A DNA stretch of 64,000 nucleotides from Promineifilum sp. GTDB taxonomy: Bacteria > Chloroflexota > Anaerolineae > Promineifilales > Promineifilaceae. Of the stretch, positions 11,267-19,915 are shown piece by piece (the first letter of the stretch is position 1; the number at the start of each line of letters is the position of its first letter). The stretch lies in assembly GCA_020634335.1 (NCBI GenBank), contig JACKBY010000016.1, positions 8,400 through 72,399 of the forward strand, in the 5' to 3' direction. The notes under the pieces are model-generated. The model was not told the DNA's origin. It searched no databases and worked only from the letters and a program-made list of their open reading frames with translations. The translations under genes were made by a program, and so were the position numbers.

Positions 11267-11962
11267 ATGTACGCCGAACCGATTTCTGATATTCAGTCCA
11301 CCGCCGTGCCCGCCAGCGTCTCTGTCCGGCAGCGCGGCCCCCTTCTCCCGCTCCTCGCTTTGGGGCTGATCGTGTTGCTGCTGGGCGGCGTGGCGGGGTA
11401 TGTGGTGGCCCGACGCTCGATTCCGGCTGCGGCGTCGACCGAGGCCGGCTTCGCCCGCGACATGAGCATTCATCACGAGCAGGCCGTGCAAATGGCCGCG
11501 CTGATCTATGACCGCACCAGCGATGAGGCAATTCGCTCGTTGGCTTTCGACATCCTCACGACCCAGCAGGGCCAGATCGGCATCATGAGCGGCTGGCTCG
11601 ATGCCTGGGGCTTGCCCTGGACGTCGCCACAGGCGCGCATGGAGTGGATGGGCATGTCGGTCGATGGGCTGATGCCCGGCATGGCAACCCCCGAGCAAAT
11701 GGCCGCGTTGCGTGCCGCCGGCGGCGAGGCGGCTGATGTCCTCTTTCTGCAACTCATGATCCCTCATCACCAGTCCGGCATCGCCATGGCTCAATACGCG
11801 GCCGACCACGCACGACAGGAGCCGGTGCGGCTGCTGGCCCAGGGCATGGCAAACGCCCAGGCGCTGGAGGTCGACTACATGCAATCGCTGCTGACGGCCA
11901 AAGGCCAGGCCCCCATGCCCGCCGACACGGGGATGGACATGGATATGGAAATGGATCATTAA
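11267..11962 (+). CDS. DUF305 membrane-anchored protein, His/Met-rich
   Basis: A 231-residue protein with one N-terminal membrane anchor (PLLPLLALGLIVLLLGGVAG, about residues 25-44) and a DUF305 helical bundle outside the cytoplasm. DUF305 metal-type motifs appear twice: DMSIHHEQAVQMA and LMIPHHQSGIAMAQ, each with an HH pair. The C-terminus is Asp/Met-rich (GMDMDMEMDH), a likely metal-binding tail. The family is often linked to copper handling. It precedes a polyferredoxin gene and a YtkA/FixH-like gene. RBS AGGA sits 6 nt before the ATG. Confidence 0.88.
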   Translation: MYAEPISDIQSTAVPASVSVRQRGPLLPLLALGLIVLLLGGVAGYVVARRSIPAAASTEAGFARDMSIHHEQAVQMAALIYDRTSDEAIRSLAFDILTTQQGQIGIMSGWLDAWGLPWTSPQARMEWMGMSVDGLMPGMATPEQMAALRAAGGEAADVLFLQLMIPHHQSGIAMAQYAADHARQEPVRLLAQGMANAQALEVDYMQSLLTAKGQAPMPADTGMDMDMEMDH

Positions 11963-11994
11963 CCTGAACACGCACTTGCATTAAGAAGGAGGAG

Positions 11995-12038
11995 CCGCAG
12001 ATGACGCAGGGTTCGCAGATTTGACAAGACATCTGCGG
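11995..12038. repeat. Imperfect hairpin of CCGCAGAT/ATCTGCGG family
   Basis: Arms CCGCAGATG (11995-12003) and CATCTGCGG (12030-12038), with an internal TTCGCAGATT. The same words form the much better hairpin at 52798-52848, which suggests a second, degenerate dispersed intergenic repeat family. Confidence 0.5.
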
Positions 12039-12108
12039 AGGGTGCGGATCTTATTTCTTTGGTAACAAAGCACTGAAGCCCGCTCGACATGGGCATTAAG
12101 GCAAACGA

Positions 12109-13560
12109 ATGATTTCCCCCAACGATATTGCCGTTAGAGATGGCGGGCCGGCGCTCTATCGGCCGCCGCCACGCGACTTGTTACGCGTGCCTTTGCTCGG
12201 CCGCCTGTTGCGCAGCCGCCACGGCCGTCTGCTGGGCCAGATTCCGCTGCTGCTGGTGGCCCTCTTGCTGATCTACGATGGTTTCACCGGCTCGCCCATC
12301 GCCCCGCAAAACCTGGCGACGGTCAGCGTGTGGGTGCATTATCGCGGGCTGGTCATGCTGGCCCTGCTATTCGTGGGCAATCTGTTCTGCATGAGCTGCC
12401 CGTTCACGATTCCCCGCACGGTGGCCCTGCGGCTGAGTCGGGGCGGCCGGCGCTGGCCGCGGGCGTTGCGCAACAAGTGGCTGGCCGTGGCCGCGTTTGT
12501 CGGCTTCCTCCTTCTCTACGAATGGCTCGATCTGTGGGCCGGGCCGGCCCTGACTGCCTGGGTCATTATCGGCTATTTCGCCGCCGCCTTTCTGTTGGAA
12601 GCACTGTTCGCCGAATCTCCCTTCTGCAAATACGTTTGCCCGCTGGGGACGTTCAATTTTGTCGCTTCCACGGTCTCGCCGACCCAAATCACGGTGCGCG
12701 ACCACGACGTCTGCCGCACCTGCCCCGGCAAGGAGTGCGTCAACGGCGCGCCGGATGTGCTCGGCTGTGGCACGGAACTGTTCCCCCCCACCCTGCGCAG
12801 CAATCTCGATTGCGTTTTGTGCCTAGATTGCGCGCGGGCCTGCCCCTATGACAACGTGGCCTTGGCCGTTCGCGTGCCCGGCCGCGAGTTGCTGGAGAGC
12901 GCCTGGCCGCGCCGCTGGGACCTCTCCTTTCTGGTGCTCGTGTTCGCCTTTGCCGGGTTGAGCAACGCCTTCGGCATGGTGCCGCCGTTCTACGACTGGC
13001 AGCTTTGGCTGTCGGCGGCGCTGGGCATCACCAACGAACTGGTGTTGTTGCTCATCACCTTCGGATTGCTCAATCTGGCGCTGCCCGCCGCGCTGGGCCT
13101 GGGCGCGGCGTCGCTCAGCCGCGCGCTCTCCGGCCGGGCCGAGGCGCTGCGGATCACTTTCAGCCGGTTTGTGCCGGCCTTCGCGCCGCTGGGGGTGGCC
13201 GTCTGGCTGGCCCACTATGGCTTCCATTTCGCCACCGGCGCGCTGGCCATCGTTCCCGTCACGCAGATGTTTTTGAACGACCATGGCCTCGGCTGGCTGG
13301 GGACAGAGCCGAACTGGCAGCTTGGCCCGCTACTACCCGGCGGGTGGGTCTTGCCGCTGCAAACGATCATTGTGCTGGCCGGATTTGCGGGCAGCCTGAT
13401 GGTGGGCAATCGTATCGGCCGCCGTGACTTCGATGCCCCCGCCCCGGCCGTGCGCGCCTTTCTGCCGTGGCTGGTGATGCTGGCCGGTCTGGCGGCGGCG
13501 GCGCTGGGCACATTCAATTTGCCGATGGAAATGCGCGGCACGATCTTCCCAGGTGGCTAG
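12109..13560 (+). CDS. Polytopic 4Fe-4S ferredoxin-type membrane protein (NosR/CcoG/YccM-like)
   Basis: A 483-residue integral membrane protein with several hydrophobic segments. It carries cysteine clusters FCMSCPF (about residue 94), CKYVCPLG (about 174), CRTCPGKEC (about 203), and a ferredoxin-like CVLCLDCARACPYDN (about 237), giving probably one to two 4Fe-4S sites plus an NosR-like CXXXCP pair. Such proteins pass electrons across or at the membrane, for example in copper reductive maturation or nitrous oxide reduction. Immediately followed by the YtkA/FixH-like gene (stop codon abuts the ATG). No nosZ or oxidase gene is in view, so the electron acceptor is unknown. Confidence 0.85.
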   Translation: MISPNDIAVRDGGPALYRPPPRDLLRVPLLGRLLRSRHGRLLGQIPLLLVALLLIYDGFTGSPIAPQNLATVSVWVHYRGLVMLALLFVGNLFCMSCPFTIPRTVALRLSRGGRRWPRALRNKWLAVAAFVGFLLLYEWLDLWAGPALTAWVIIGYFAAAFLLEALFAESPFCKYVCPLGTFNFVASTVSPTQITVRDHDVCRTCPGKECVNGAPDVLGCGTELFPPTLRSNLDCVLCLDCARACPYDNVALAVRVPGRELLESAWPRRWDLSFLVLVFAFAGLSNAFGMVPPFYDWQLWLSAALGITNELVLLLITFGLLNLALPAALGLGAASLSRALSGRAEALRITFSRFVPAFAPLGVAVWLAHYGFHFATGALAIVPVTQMFLNDHGLGWLGTEPNWQLGPLLPGGWVLPLQTIIVLAGFAGSLMVGNRIGRRDFDAPAPAVRAFLPWLVMLAGLAAAALGTFNLPMEMRGTIFPGG

Positions 13561-14136
13561 ATGACGACACGTACCTCGCTTCTTGGGGCGCTGGCCGGCG
13601 GGTTGATCCTTGTGCTCTGGAGCATCACCGCCACGCAGGCCCACGGCATCGGCAAGACGCTGGTTCTCAACGAGACAGCCGGCCCTTACCTGCTATCAGT
13701 CTGGACCGACCCTGACCCGCTGCGGGCCGACGAGACCCACGTCGTGGTGGGCGTCACCGACCCCACGACCCGCCAGCCTATCGTCAGCGACGTGGAAGTG
13801 CTGGTCAGCCTGACCGCGGCCGACGATCCGACAGTGATTCTGAGGGAAACGGCGGGCACGGACAGCGTCAATCGATTCTTCTACGCCGCTGAATTCAATG
13901 ACCGGGTGACGGAAGGGCGCTGGCAGGTGGGCGTGCGCGTCAGCGGCGAGTCGGGCATGGGCGAACTGGCCGGTTATACGATTGACGTTCAGCCGCCGCG
14001 CCGCATCAACTGGCTGTGGCTGGGCATCGGTGGGCTGGTGGCGGCTGTTGCCTTGTGGGTGGCCGTCTCCATGCGAACCGCCGCACCCCCCTCCCCCACG
14101 TCTGGCCGCGAGCGGCGCAAAGCTGCCCGGCCCTGA
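13561..14136 (+). CDS. Membrane-anchored YtkA/FixH-like protein
   Basis: A 191-residue protein with an N-terminal signal segment (LLGALAGGLILVLWSITATQA), an extracytoplasmic beta-sandwich-like region (HVVVGVTDPTTRQPIVSDVEV), and a C-terminal membrane anchor (WLWLGIGGLVAAVALWVAVS) followed by a short basic tail. The beta-rich module resembles the YtkA-like/FixH domains associated with metal transport and cytochrome oxidase assembly. Its ATG follows directly on the polyferredoxin TAG, implying co-translation. Function is inferred from context only. Confidence 0.7.
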   Translation: MTTRTSLLGALAGGLILVLWSITATQAHGIGKTLVLNETAGPYLLSVWTDPDPLRADETHVVVGVTDPTTRQPIVSDVEVLVSLTAADDPTVILRETAGTDSVNRFFYAAEFNDRVTEGRWQVGVRVSGESGMGELAGYTIDVQPPRRINWLWLGIGGLVAAVALWVAVSMRTAAPPSPTSGRERRKAARP

Positions 14137-14448
14137 CCCCATTTTGCCACTTTTGAAGGGCAGCACTTGCAACAATTTTGGCGCGCCGCGCGCCGTTATT
14201 GCCGTTCCTGCAAATCATAGACATTAGCGGCGGGCGAAATCGACCGCGGCAAGGGTATGCCATTGGTCAGGCTTGCAGGCGGTATTATGGTCAACTACAC
14301 CCATATATGGGGGTATCAGGCGGATGTCACACCTACTTGTTGGGACACCCGGAGAACCTGGCTAAGCCCATCAGGCCATCGACAATTCTTTAACATTGCC
14401 TATTCCTAAAAAATCCAAAGGTTTTAAGCAGAATCGCGCCCAAGGCCA
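14137..14448. other. Non-coding region upstream of dnaA
   Basis: About 300 bp without a credible gene. I looked for DnaA boxes (TTATNCACA on either strand) and found no clear match, and there is no long AT-rich unwinding block, so this does not look like oriC. A short AT-rich patch with TTCCTAAAAAATCC lies at about 14403-14416. Confidence 0.5.
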
Positions 14449-14477
14449 TTGTCCTCCTCTGCGGCCTGTGCTAGAAT
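14449..14477 (+). promoter_or_regulatory. Sigma70-type promoter of dnaA
   Basis: TTGTCC (14449-14454), a 17-nt spacer, and TAGAAT (14472-14477), about 220 bp before the dnaA ATG. This is the best-matching promoter in the gap and leaves a long 5' UTR. Confidence 0.6.
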
Positions 14478-14695
14478 GCCAAGACCATTGAGAAAGGTTC
14501 ATCGACACCCGGATCGCACGACAGTTCCCACGCCCGTGCGGGATTGTTAAAGAACCAACAGATGGTTAGGGAAGAGGGATCCTGCCCCATCCGCCTCACT
14601 GGGCATTGAGCCTCTGCACGTCTGTTCCGATCACATTTAAGAGCGGGTTAACCGAGGTTGAAGTACGCCTGTTGGCCGCTTGCCGAGGGAAGCAA

Positions 14696-16111
14696 ATGAA
14701 TAACGGTACCCTATCACCCGAGACCGTATGGAAGGCGGCACTGGGTGACCTTGAAATGCAAATGACGCGCGCGACCTTCACCACGTGGCTGCAAGGAACG
14801 CGCGCGCTGTCTTGCGCCGACGACGAGTTTGTCATCGGTGTGCGCAACGATTTCGCCAAGGACTGGCTTGAGAATCGGCTGTACGATCTAATCGCCCGCA
14901 CGGTATCGGCGGTGATGAATCGGCCGATCGCTGTCCGCTTTGTCGTTTGGTCGGAAGAAGTCATCGCGCCGCTGACAACGCTGGTACGCCGCAACGGCCG
15001 GGCGGCCGTGGTGCCGGCCACCACAGCCCCCAAGCCGGCCGAGAGCCGTCGGGAGCGCGAAGATGAGCCGGGCGGCCCGGAAAGCGTGCTCAACCCTCGC
15101 TATCAGTTTTCGACCTTCATCGTGGGGGCCAACAATCGCCTGGCCCACGCCGCGGCCTTGTCCGTGGCCGAGAATCCGGGCCAGACCTACAATCCGCTGT
15201 TCATCTACGGCGGCGTCGGACTGGGCAAAACGCACCTGTTGCACGCCATCGGCCACCAGTGCCGCGAAGCGGGTTACCGCGTGCGCTACATTTCGGCCGA
15301 GACGTTTACCAACGATTTGGTCATGGCGATTCGCACCAAGCAAACACCCGAATTTCGCGAGCGCTACCGGACGGTCGACGTGCTGCTCATCGACGACATC
15401 CAGTTTATCGCCGGTAAAGAGGGAACACAGGACGAGTTTTTCCACACCTTTAACGACCTGCATAGCCACGGCAAGCAGGTTATCATCTCCAGCGACCGGC
15501 CGCCGAAGTCGTTGGCAACGCTGGAGGAGCGGCTGTTGTCGCGCTTCGAGTGGGGACTGACGGCCGACGTGCAACCTCCCGACGAAGAGACGCGCCGCGC
15601 CATCCTGCTGGCTAAGGCCGAGGAGCTAAACTGCGTCGTGCCCGATGACGTCACTGAGTTCATCGCCCACAACTCGCGCCAGAATATACGCGAGCTGGAG
15701 GGGGCGCTGAACAAGGTGGTGGCTTATGCCGACCTGACCCGGCGGCCCATCGATCTGGAACTGGTCAACATGGCCCTGGCCGATACGCTGCGGCGGCCGG
15801 AGCGCATCAGCGTCGAACAAATCATCGAAACCGTTTGTCGCTACTATAACGTGACCCCGGAGGCCATGATCAGCAGTAGCCGCAAAAGCATTATCGCTCA
15901 TCCGCGCCAGGTGGCGATGTATCTGGGGCGCACAGAGACCGATGCCTCTCTGCCACAAATCGGCGCGCAACTGGGGCCGCGCGATCACACTACCATCCTC
16001 CACGGGTCCGAAAAGATCAGGGCGCTGGTCGATACCGACCCGCAGTTGCGCCGCGATCTGCTGGAAATCAAGGCCATGCTCTATGAGCGGGCGGCGGTGA
16101 TCACGCACTAG
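14696..16111 (+). CDS. dnaA: Chromosomal replication initiator protein DnaA
   Basis: Initiator ATPase that binds and opens oriC; 471 residues from the ATG at 14696 (GAGGG Shine-Dalgarno). A longer TTG-initiated frame from 14606 exists but adds a non-DnaA-like leader. Domain I helix region LSPETVWKAAL..WLQG; variable linker; domain III AAA+ with Walker A GGVGLGKTHLL (about 172) and Walker B VLLIDDIQF; domain IV with the DNA-binding signature IGAQLGPRDHTTILHGSEKI. The usual dnaN and recF neighbours are absent; purH converges 80 bp downstream. Confidence 0.97.
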   Translation: MNNGTLSPETVWKAALGDLEMQMTRATFTTWLQGTRALSCADDEFVIGVRNDFAKDWLENRLYDLIARTVSAVMNRPIAVRFVVWSEEVIAPLTTLVRRNGRAAVVPATTAPKPAESRREREDEPGGPESVLNPRYQFSTFIVGANNRLAHAAALSVAENPGQTYNPLFIYGGVGLGKTHLLHAIGHQCREAGYRVRYISAETFTNDLVMAIRTKQTPEFRERYRTVDVLLIDDIQFIAGKEGTQDEFFHTFNDLHSHGKQVIISSDRPPKSLATLEERLLSRFEWGLTADVQPPDEETRRAILLAKAEELNCVVPDDVTEFIAHNSRQNIRELEGALNKVVAYADLTRRPIDLELVNMALADTLRRPERISVEQIIETVCRYYNVTPEAMISSSRKSIIAHPRQVAMYLGRTETDASLPQIGAQLGPRDHTTILHGSEKIRALVDTDPQLRRDLLEIKAMLYERAAVITH

Positions 16112-16191
16112 CTGGGGGGTAGCGAAGCGACGCCCGCGGCCGCCATAACCCCGGCGCGTTTAGCCGCCCGGCGCGCCAACTTGCCTGGGAA

Positions 16192-17736
16192 TCAGTGACG
16201 AAAATGGCGCACGCCCGTGAAAACGAGGGCGATGCCCAGCCGGTCGGCGGCGGCGATCACCTCGTCGTCGCGGACCGATCCGCCCGGCTCGACGACGGCG
16301 GTCACACCCGCCGCGGCGGCCACCTCCAGCCCGTCGGCAAAGGGGAAGAAGGCGTCGGAGGCCATCACCGCCCCCCGCGCCCGTTCGCCCGCCTTGGTCA
16401 CGGCCAGACGCACGGCGTCGACCCGGCTGGGCAGCCCGCCGCCGATGCCGACCGTGGCCGTCGCCTGGGCCAGGACGATGGCGTTGGACTTGACGTGAGC
16501 GCAAACGATCCAGGCGAAGCGCAGGGCCGCTTCCTCGGCCTCGGAGGGGGCGCGGCGGCCGGCCACGCGCCACTGGCCGTCGGGCGGGTCGCCGGCGTCG
16601 CGCACCTGGGCCACCGCGCCGCCGCGAATGGTGCGCCATTCCATCAGCAGCCCGACCTTGAATACCCCATCTCCCAACGCTACCAGCCGGCAATTCTTCT
16701 TGTGGGCGGCAAACCAGGCCACGGCTTCCTCGCTGAAGGCCGGGGCAATAATCGCCTCCACGAATAGCTCGGCCAGAGCCGGCTGGGCCACAAACGCGCC
16801 GTCAACTGGCCGGTTGACGGCGATCACGCCGCCGAAGGCCGACAGTGGATCGGACGCCAGCGCCGCCGGAAAGGCTGTCGCCGCGCTGTCGCCGATGGCT
16901 ACCCCGCAGGGCGACAGGTGTTTGACAACGACGACCGCCGGGCGCAGGAATGATTCGGCGGCGCGCCAGGCCGCGTCCAGATCGAGCAGGTTGTTATAGG
17001 ATAGTGCCTTGCCGCGCACGAGACGGCCGCCCACCGGCCCGGCATCTGCTTCGGTGGCGTAGAGCGCTGCGGCCTGGTGCGGGTTTTCGCCGTAGCGCAG
17101 ACGTTGTGTCCGGATTAGGTGCAGGCTCAGATTTTGGGGCAGGATGTCGGGGGCTTCTCCGGCCGTCGTCGCCAGATAGGCTGCCACGGCGTCGTCGTAG
17201 GCGCGCGTCAGGGCGAAGGCCTTGGCCGCCCATTCGCGCCGCAATGCCTCGCCGGGGCCGCCGGCCCGAATGGCGGTCATGGCGCGGTCGTAGTCGGCCG
17301 GATCGCACAGGACGGTCACACGGCCGAAGTTCTTGGCCGCGGCGCGCAGCAAGGTGACGCCGCCGATATCGATCTGCTCCACCGCTTCGTCCACGGTGAC
17401 CCCCGGCGCGGCCACCGTGGCGGCAAAGGGATAGAGATTGCAGACGACCAGGTCGATGAGGTCGATGCCCGCGGCGGCCAGTTCGGCGCGGTCGGCGGGC
17501 GTGTCGCGGGCCAGCAGGCCGCCGTGAATGGCCGGGTGGAGGGTCTTGACGCGGCCGCCGAGCATCTCCGGCGCGCCGGTTACGTCGACCAAGTCGCGCA
17601 CGGTCAGGCCGGCCTCGCGCAGCGCTCGCGCCGTGCCACCGCTGGCGATCAGCTCCCAGCCCAGGGCCGCCAAAGCGCGCCCCAGATCAACAATCCCTGT
17701 CTTGTCGAATACAGAAAGTACGGCTCGTTGAGTCAT
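16192..17736 (-). CDS. purH: Bifunctional AICAR transformylase / IMP cyclohydrolase
   Basis: Catalyses the last two steps of IMP synthesis. The 514 residues start at ATG 17736 (TQRAVLSVFDKTGIVDLG). An MGS-like cyclohydrolase domain covers about residues 1-140 (ASGGTARAL, HPAIHGGLLA), then the AICAR transformylase domain with VVVKHLSPCGVAIG, where the catalytic Lys-His pair is kept and the usual Asn is Ser. C-terminus ends FTGVRHFRH, the classic PurH ending. The open frame continues upstream to 17943 but runs through a dispersed repeat and is not coding. Confidence 0.97.
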   Translation of the reverse strand: MTQRAVLSVFDKTGIVDLGRALAALGWELIASGGTARALREAGLTVRDLVDVTGAPEMLGGRVKTLHPAIHGGLLARDTPADRAELAAAGIDLIDLVVCNLYPFAATVAAPGVTVDEAVEQIDIGGVTLLRAAAKNFGRVTVLCDPADYDRAMTAIRAGGPGEALRREWAAKAFALTRAYDDAVAAYLATTAGEAPDILPQNLSLHLIRTQRLRYGENPHQAAALYATEADAGPVGGRLVRGKALSYNNLLDLDAAWRAAESFLRPAVVVVKHLSPCGVAIGDSAATAFPAALASDPLSAFGGVIAVNRPVDGAFVAQPALAELFVEAIIAPAFSEEAVAWFAAHKKNCRLVALGDGVFKVGLLMEWRTIRGGAVAQVRDAGDPPDGQWRVAGRRAPSEAEEAALRFAWIVCAHVKSNAIVLAQATATVGIGGGLPSRVDAVRLAVTKAGERARGAVMASDAFFPFADGLEVAAAAGVTAVVEPGGSVRDDEVIAAADRLGIALVFTGVRHFRH

Positions 17737-17791
17737 GATCGGGGAGTCTATCACGTTAAGGCTTGGCGTTATAGCGTTCGCTCCGCCACCG

Positions 17792-17904
17792 CAGGGTTTT
17801 TCGGAAATCGGCCGCTCTCCGTAGCGCCGGTTTCTTAACCGGCTCCGCGGCCTGGGCCGGCGCGTTTCGCTTTTGGTTGCCGGATATGAATCCGGCACTA
17901 CACG
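17792..17904. repeat. Dispersed palindromic element, copy B
   Basis: Begins GCAGGGTTTTTCGG, contains GTAGCGCCGG (17821) and the mirrored GGCACTAC near 17895, and hairpins CCGGTTTCTTAACCGG and CCGGATATGAATCCGG. The right terminal repeat is not recognisable. It lies in the divergent gap between purH and the Usp fusion gene, next to both starts. Confidence 0.8.
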
Positions 17905-17952
17905 CGGCTCTGTTTGCCCCCAATGGGGCGGATAGACTATCATTGCGTCCCA

Positions 17953-19746
17953 ATGAGTTCAGGAACTGACTATCGACGCGCTCTGGTCGCCTCGCAATTC
18001 CACCGCGCACGACGCCGGGCGGCCGTGGAAAGCCTGCTGGCTCGGGTTTCCGGCCAGCCCATCGATTTGCTGTCTTTCAACGAGGTCGTCGATAAACTGG
18101 GCCTCCTCGGCCAATCGGCGCTGGGCGTGCGACAGATCCCGCTGGAGGCCATCGTCGGCAGCGTCGGCCGCTACCAGGACTTCACGCGCACCTTCCTGCC
18201 GCGGATGGCGGCCGACGAGGATCGCTGGATTCGCGTGGGGGCCGCGGCGCCCAGCGTGAGCGACCTGCCGCCCATCGAGGTCTACAAGATCGACGAGGCC
18301 TACTTCGTTCTCGACGGCAACCATCGCGTCAGCCTGGCGCGGCTGCAAAACCTCGGCTATATCGATGCCAACGTCATCGAAGTGCGAACGCGCGCGCCGC
18401 TGCCCCTCGATTTGAACGCCGACGGCCTGATCATCGCCGCCGAGCAGGGCGCTTTCCTGGCGCATACACGGCTCGACCAGTTGCGACCCGACGCGGATGT
18501 GAGCGTCAGCATTCCCGGCCAATACCGCCATCTGGAAAGCCACGTCGAGGCCTATCGTTTCGCGCTGGAGGAGAATGAGGGGCGTGATATCTCGCTCGAG
18601 CAAGCCGTGGAGCGCTGGTACGATGACATCTACCTGCCGCTTGTGGAAGCTATCCGCGAACAGGGCATTCTGCGCTACTTCCCCAACCGCACCGAGACCG
18701 ATTTTTTCATCTGGCTGTCGCGCCATCGCGCCGAGTTGCAAAACGAGTTGGGCTACAGCATCACGCCCGACGTGACCGTGACGCGCCTGCTGTCCAGAGT
18801 CAAGAGCCAGGCCCAGGAAAGCCCATCCGGTCTGCTGGCCCGGCTGCGGCGCTTGAGGCCACAGAGTTTGAGCGAACCGGCGGATATGACTCGACGCACG
18901 TGGGCCGAGGAACGCACTCTTGACCGCTATTCCGACCACCTGTTTGCTACCATGCTCTATCCTGTCCTTATCGACGAGACAACCGGCCGACTCGGGCCGG
19001 CGGCCGATGCTTTTGGCCGGGCGGTCGCCCTCAGCCGCGAAGAGGGGGCCACCCTGTGCGCCCTGTGCATCCTCGATCATCCTGACCTGACGGCGGCCGA
19101 ACGGGAGGCTGTGGACAGGCTCCACGCTCAACTGGATTCGGGGCCGGTGCAGGGCGGGGTCGTGACCGAGGTCGGCGAGCCGCTGCACTGGACCAGAGAA
19201 GTGGGTTTTTTAAACGATCTGGTTATCATTGAGCGAGTTTTCGACGACGAAGCGGCCCGCCCAAACAGCGTCTCGCGGGGGGCGTTGCCGTTGCCCACGG
19301 CCGAGGCCATCATTGAACAGATCGACCGGCCCATCCTGGTCATGGGTTCGGTCGGGGAAAGCCCGTTTCCGGGCCGGGTGTTGGTCGTCCACGATACCCG
19401 CAGACAACTGGACGAAGCTGTTTTCATCGCCGCCTATCTGGCCGAGCGCTGGGGAGCCGAGCTGGCGCTGCTGCCGCTGAGCAATGGCCGCAACACGGCC
19501 GAACTGGTCACGCGCATCAGTGAATATCTGGCGCTGCACGAAGTGACGGCGACGTTCCTTGAACCCGTGCGGCCCGATCGTCGCGCTGTTGACCCCGTCA
19601 TCCAGGCCGCCGAGGCCGGGGCATTCGACCTGCTGCTGCTGACCGGGCCGGATCGCGGGCGAAAGACGAACCGCCAGCATTATTTGGGGGATGTGGTCTG
19701 GCCGCTGCTGCAACGCTGGAAGCACTCGACCCTGATGGCGACCTGA
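17953..19746 (+). CDS. ParB/DUF4032-like domain fused to universal stress protein-like domain
   Basis: A 597-residue protein. The N-terminal third contains a ParB/sulfiredoxin-like motif (YKIDEAYFVLDGNHRVSLARL, seen in parts, about residue 100-120). The C-terminal part, after about residue 310, includes Usp-like stretches: FPGRVLVVHDTRRQLDEAVF and LLLTGPDRGRKTN near the end. The first Usp-like half begins LYPVLIDETTGRLGPAADAF. ATG at 17953 lacks a Shine-Dalgarno; a TATCAT hexamer lies about 10 nt upstream, suggesting a short leader. Biochemical role unknown. Confidence 0.7.
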   Translation: MSSGTDYRRALVASQFHRARRRAAVESLLARVSGQPIDLLSFNEVVDKLGLLGQSALGVRQIPLEAIVGSVGRYQDFTRTFLPRMAADEDRWIRVGAAAPSVSDLPPIEVYKIDEAYFVLDGNHRVSLARLQNLGYIDANVIEVRTRAPLPLDLNADGLIIAAEQGAFLAHTRLDQLRPDADVSVSIPGQYRHLESHVEAYRFALEENEGRDISLEQAVERWYDDIYLPLVEAIREQGILRYFPNRTETDFFIWLSRHRAELQNELGYSITPDVTVTRLLSRVKSQAQESPSGLLARLRRLRPQSLSEPADMTRRTWAEERTLDRYSDHLFATMLYPVLIDETTGRLGPAADAFGRAVALSREEGATLCALCILDHPDLTAAEREAVDRLHAQLDSGPVQGGVVTEVGEPLHWTREVGFLNDLVIIERVFDDEAARPNSVSRGALPLPTAEAIIEQIDRPILVMGSVGESPFPGRVLVVHDTRRQLDEAVFIAAYLAERWGAELALLPLSNGRNTAELVTRISEYLALHEVTATFLEPVRPDRRAVDPVIQAAEAGAFDLLLLTGPDRGRKTNRQHYLGDVVWPLLQRWKHSTLMAT

Positions 19747-19915
19747 TTACTTTTAAACACATTGTTACATTGAAATTGTGAGTTTGTTTGTTCGTGGGCA
19801 CATACCTGAGTTTCATCGGACGACAGGCAGTCGGCGGTGGAAAAACAAGGTTGCTGGTTATGGCCCATACTACTGAAGTAACAGACTACGCAAAAGCCGG
19901 AGGACAAGAAGCTTA

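Noticed and set aside
14137..14695. oriC next to dnaA
   Set aside because: No TTATNCACA clusters and no AT-rich unwinding block were found.
17737..17943. Longer purH reading frame
   Set aside because: The extension runs through dispersed repeat copy B and its residues look like translated repeat, not protein; the ATG at 17736 gives the standard PurH start.
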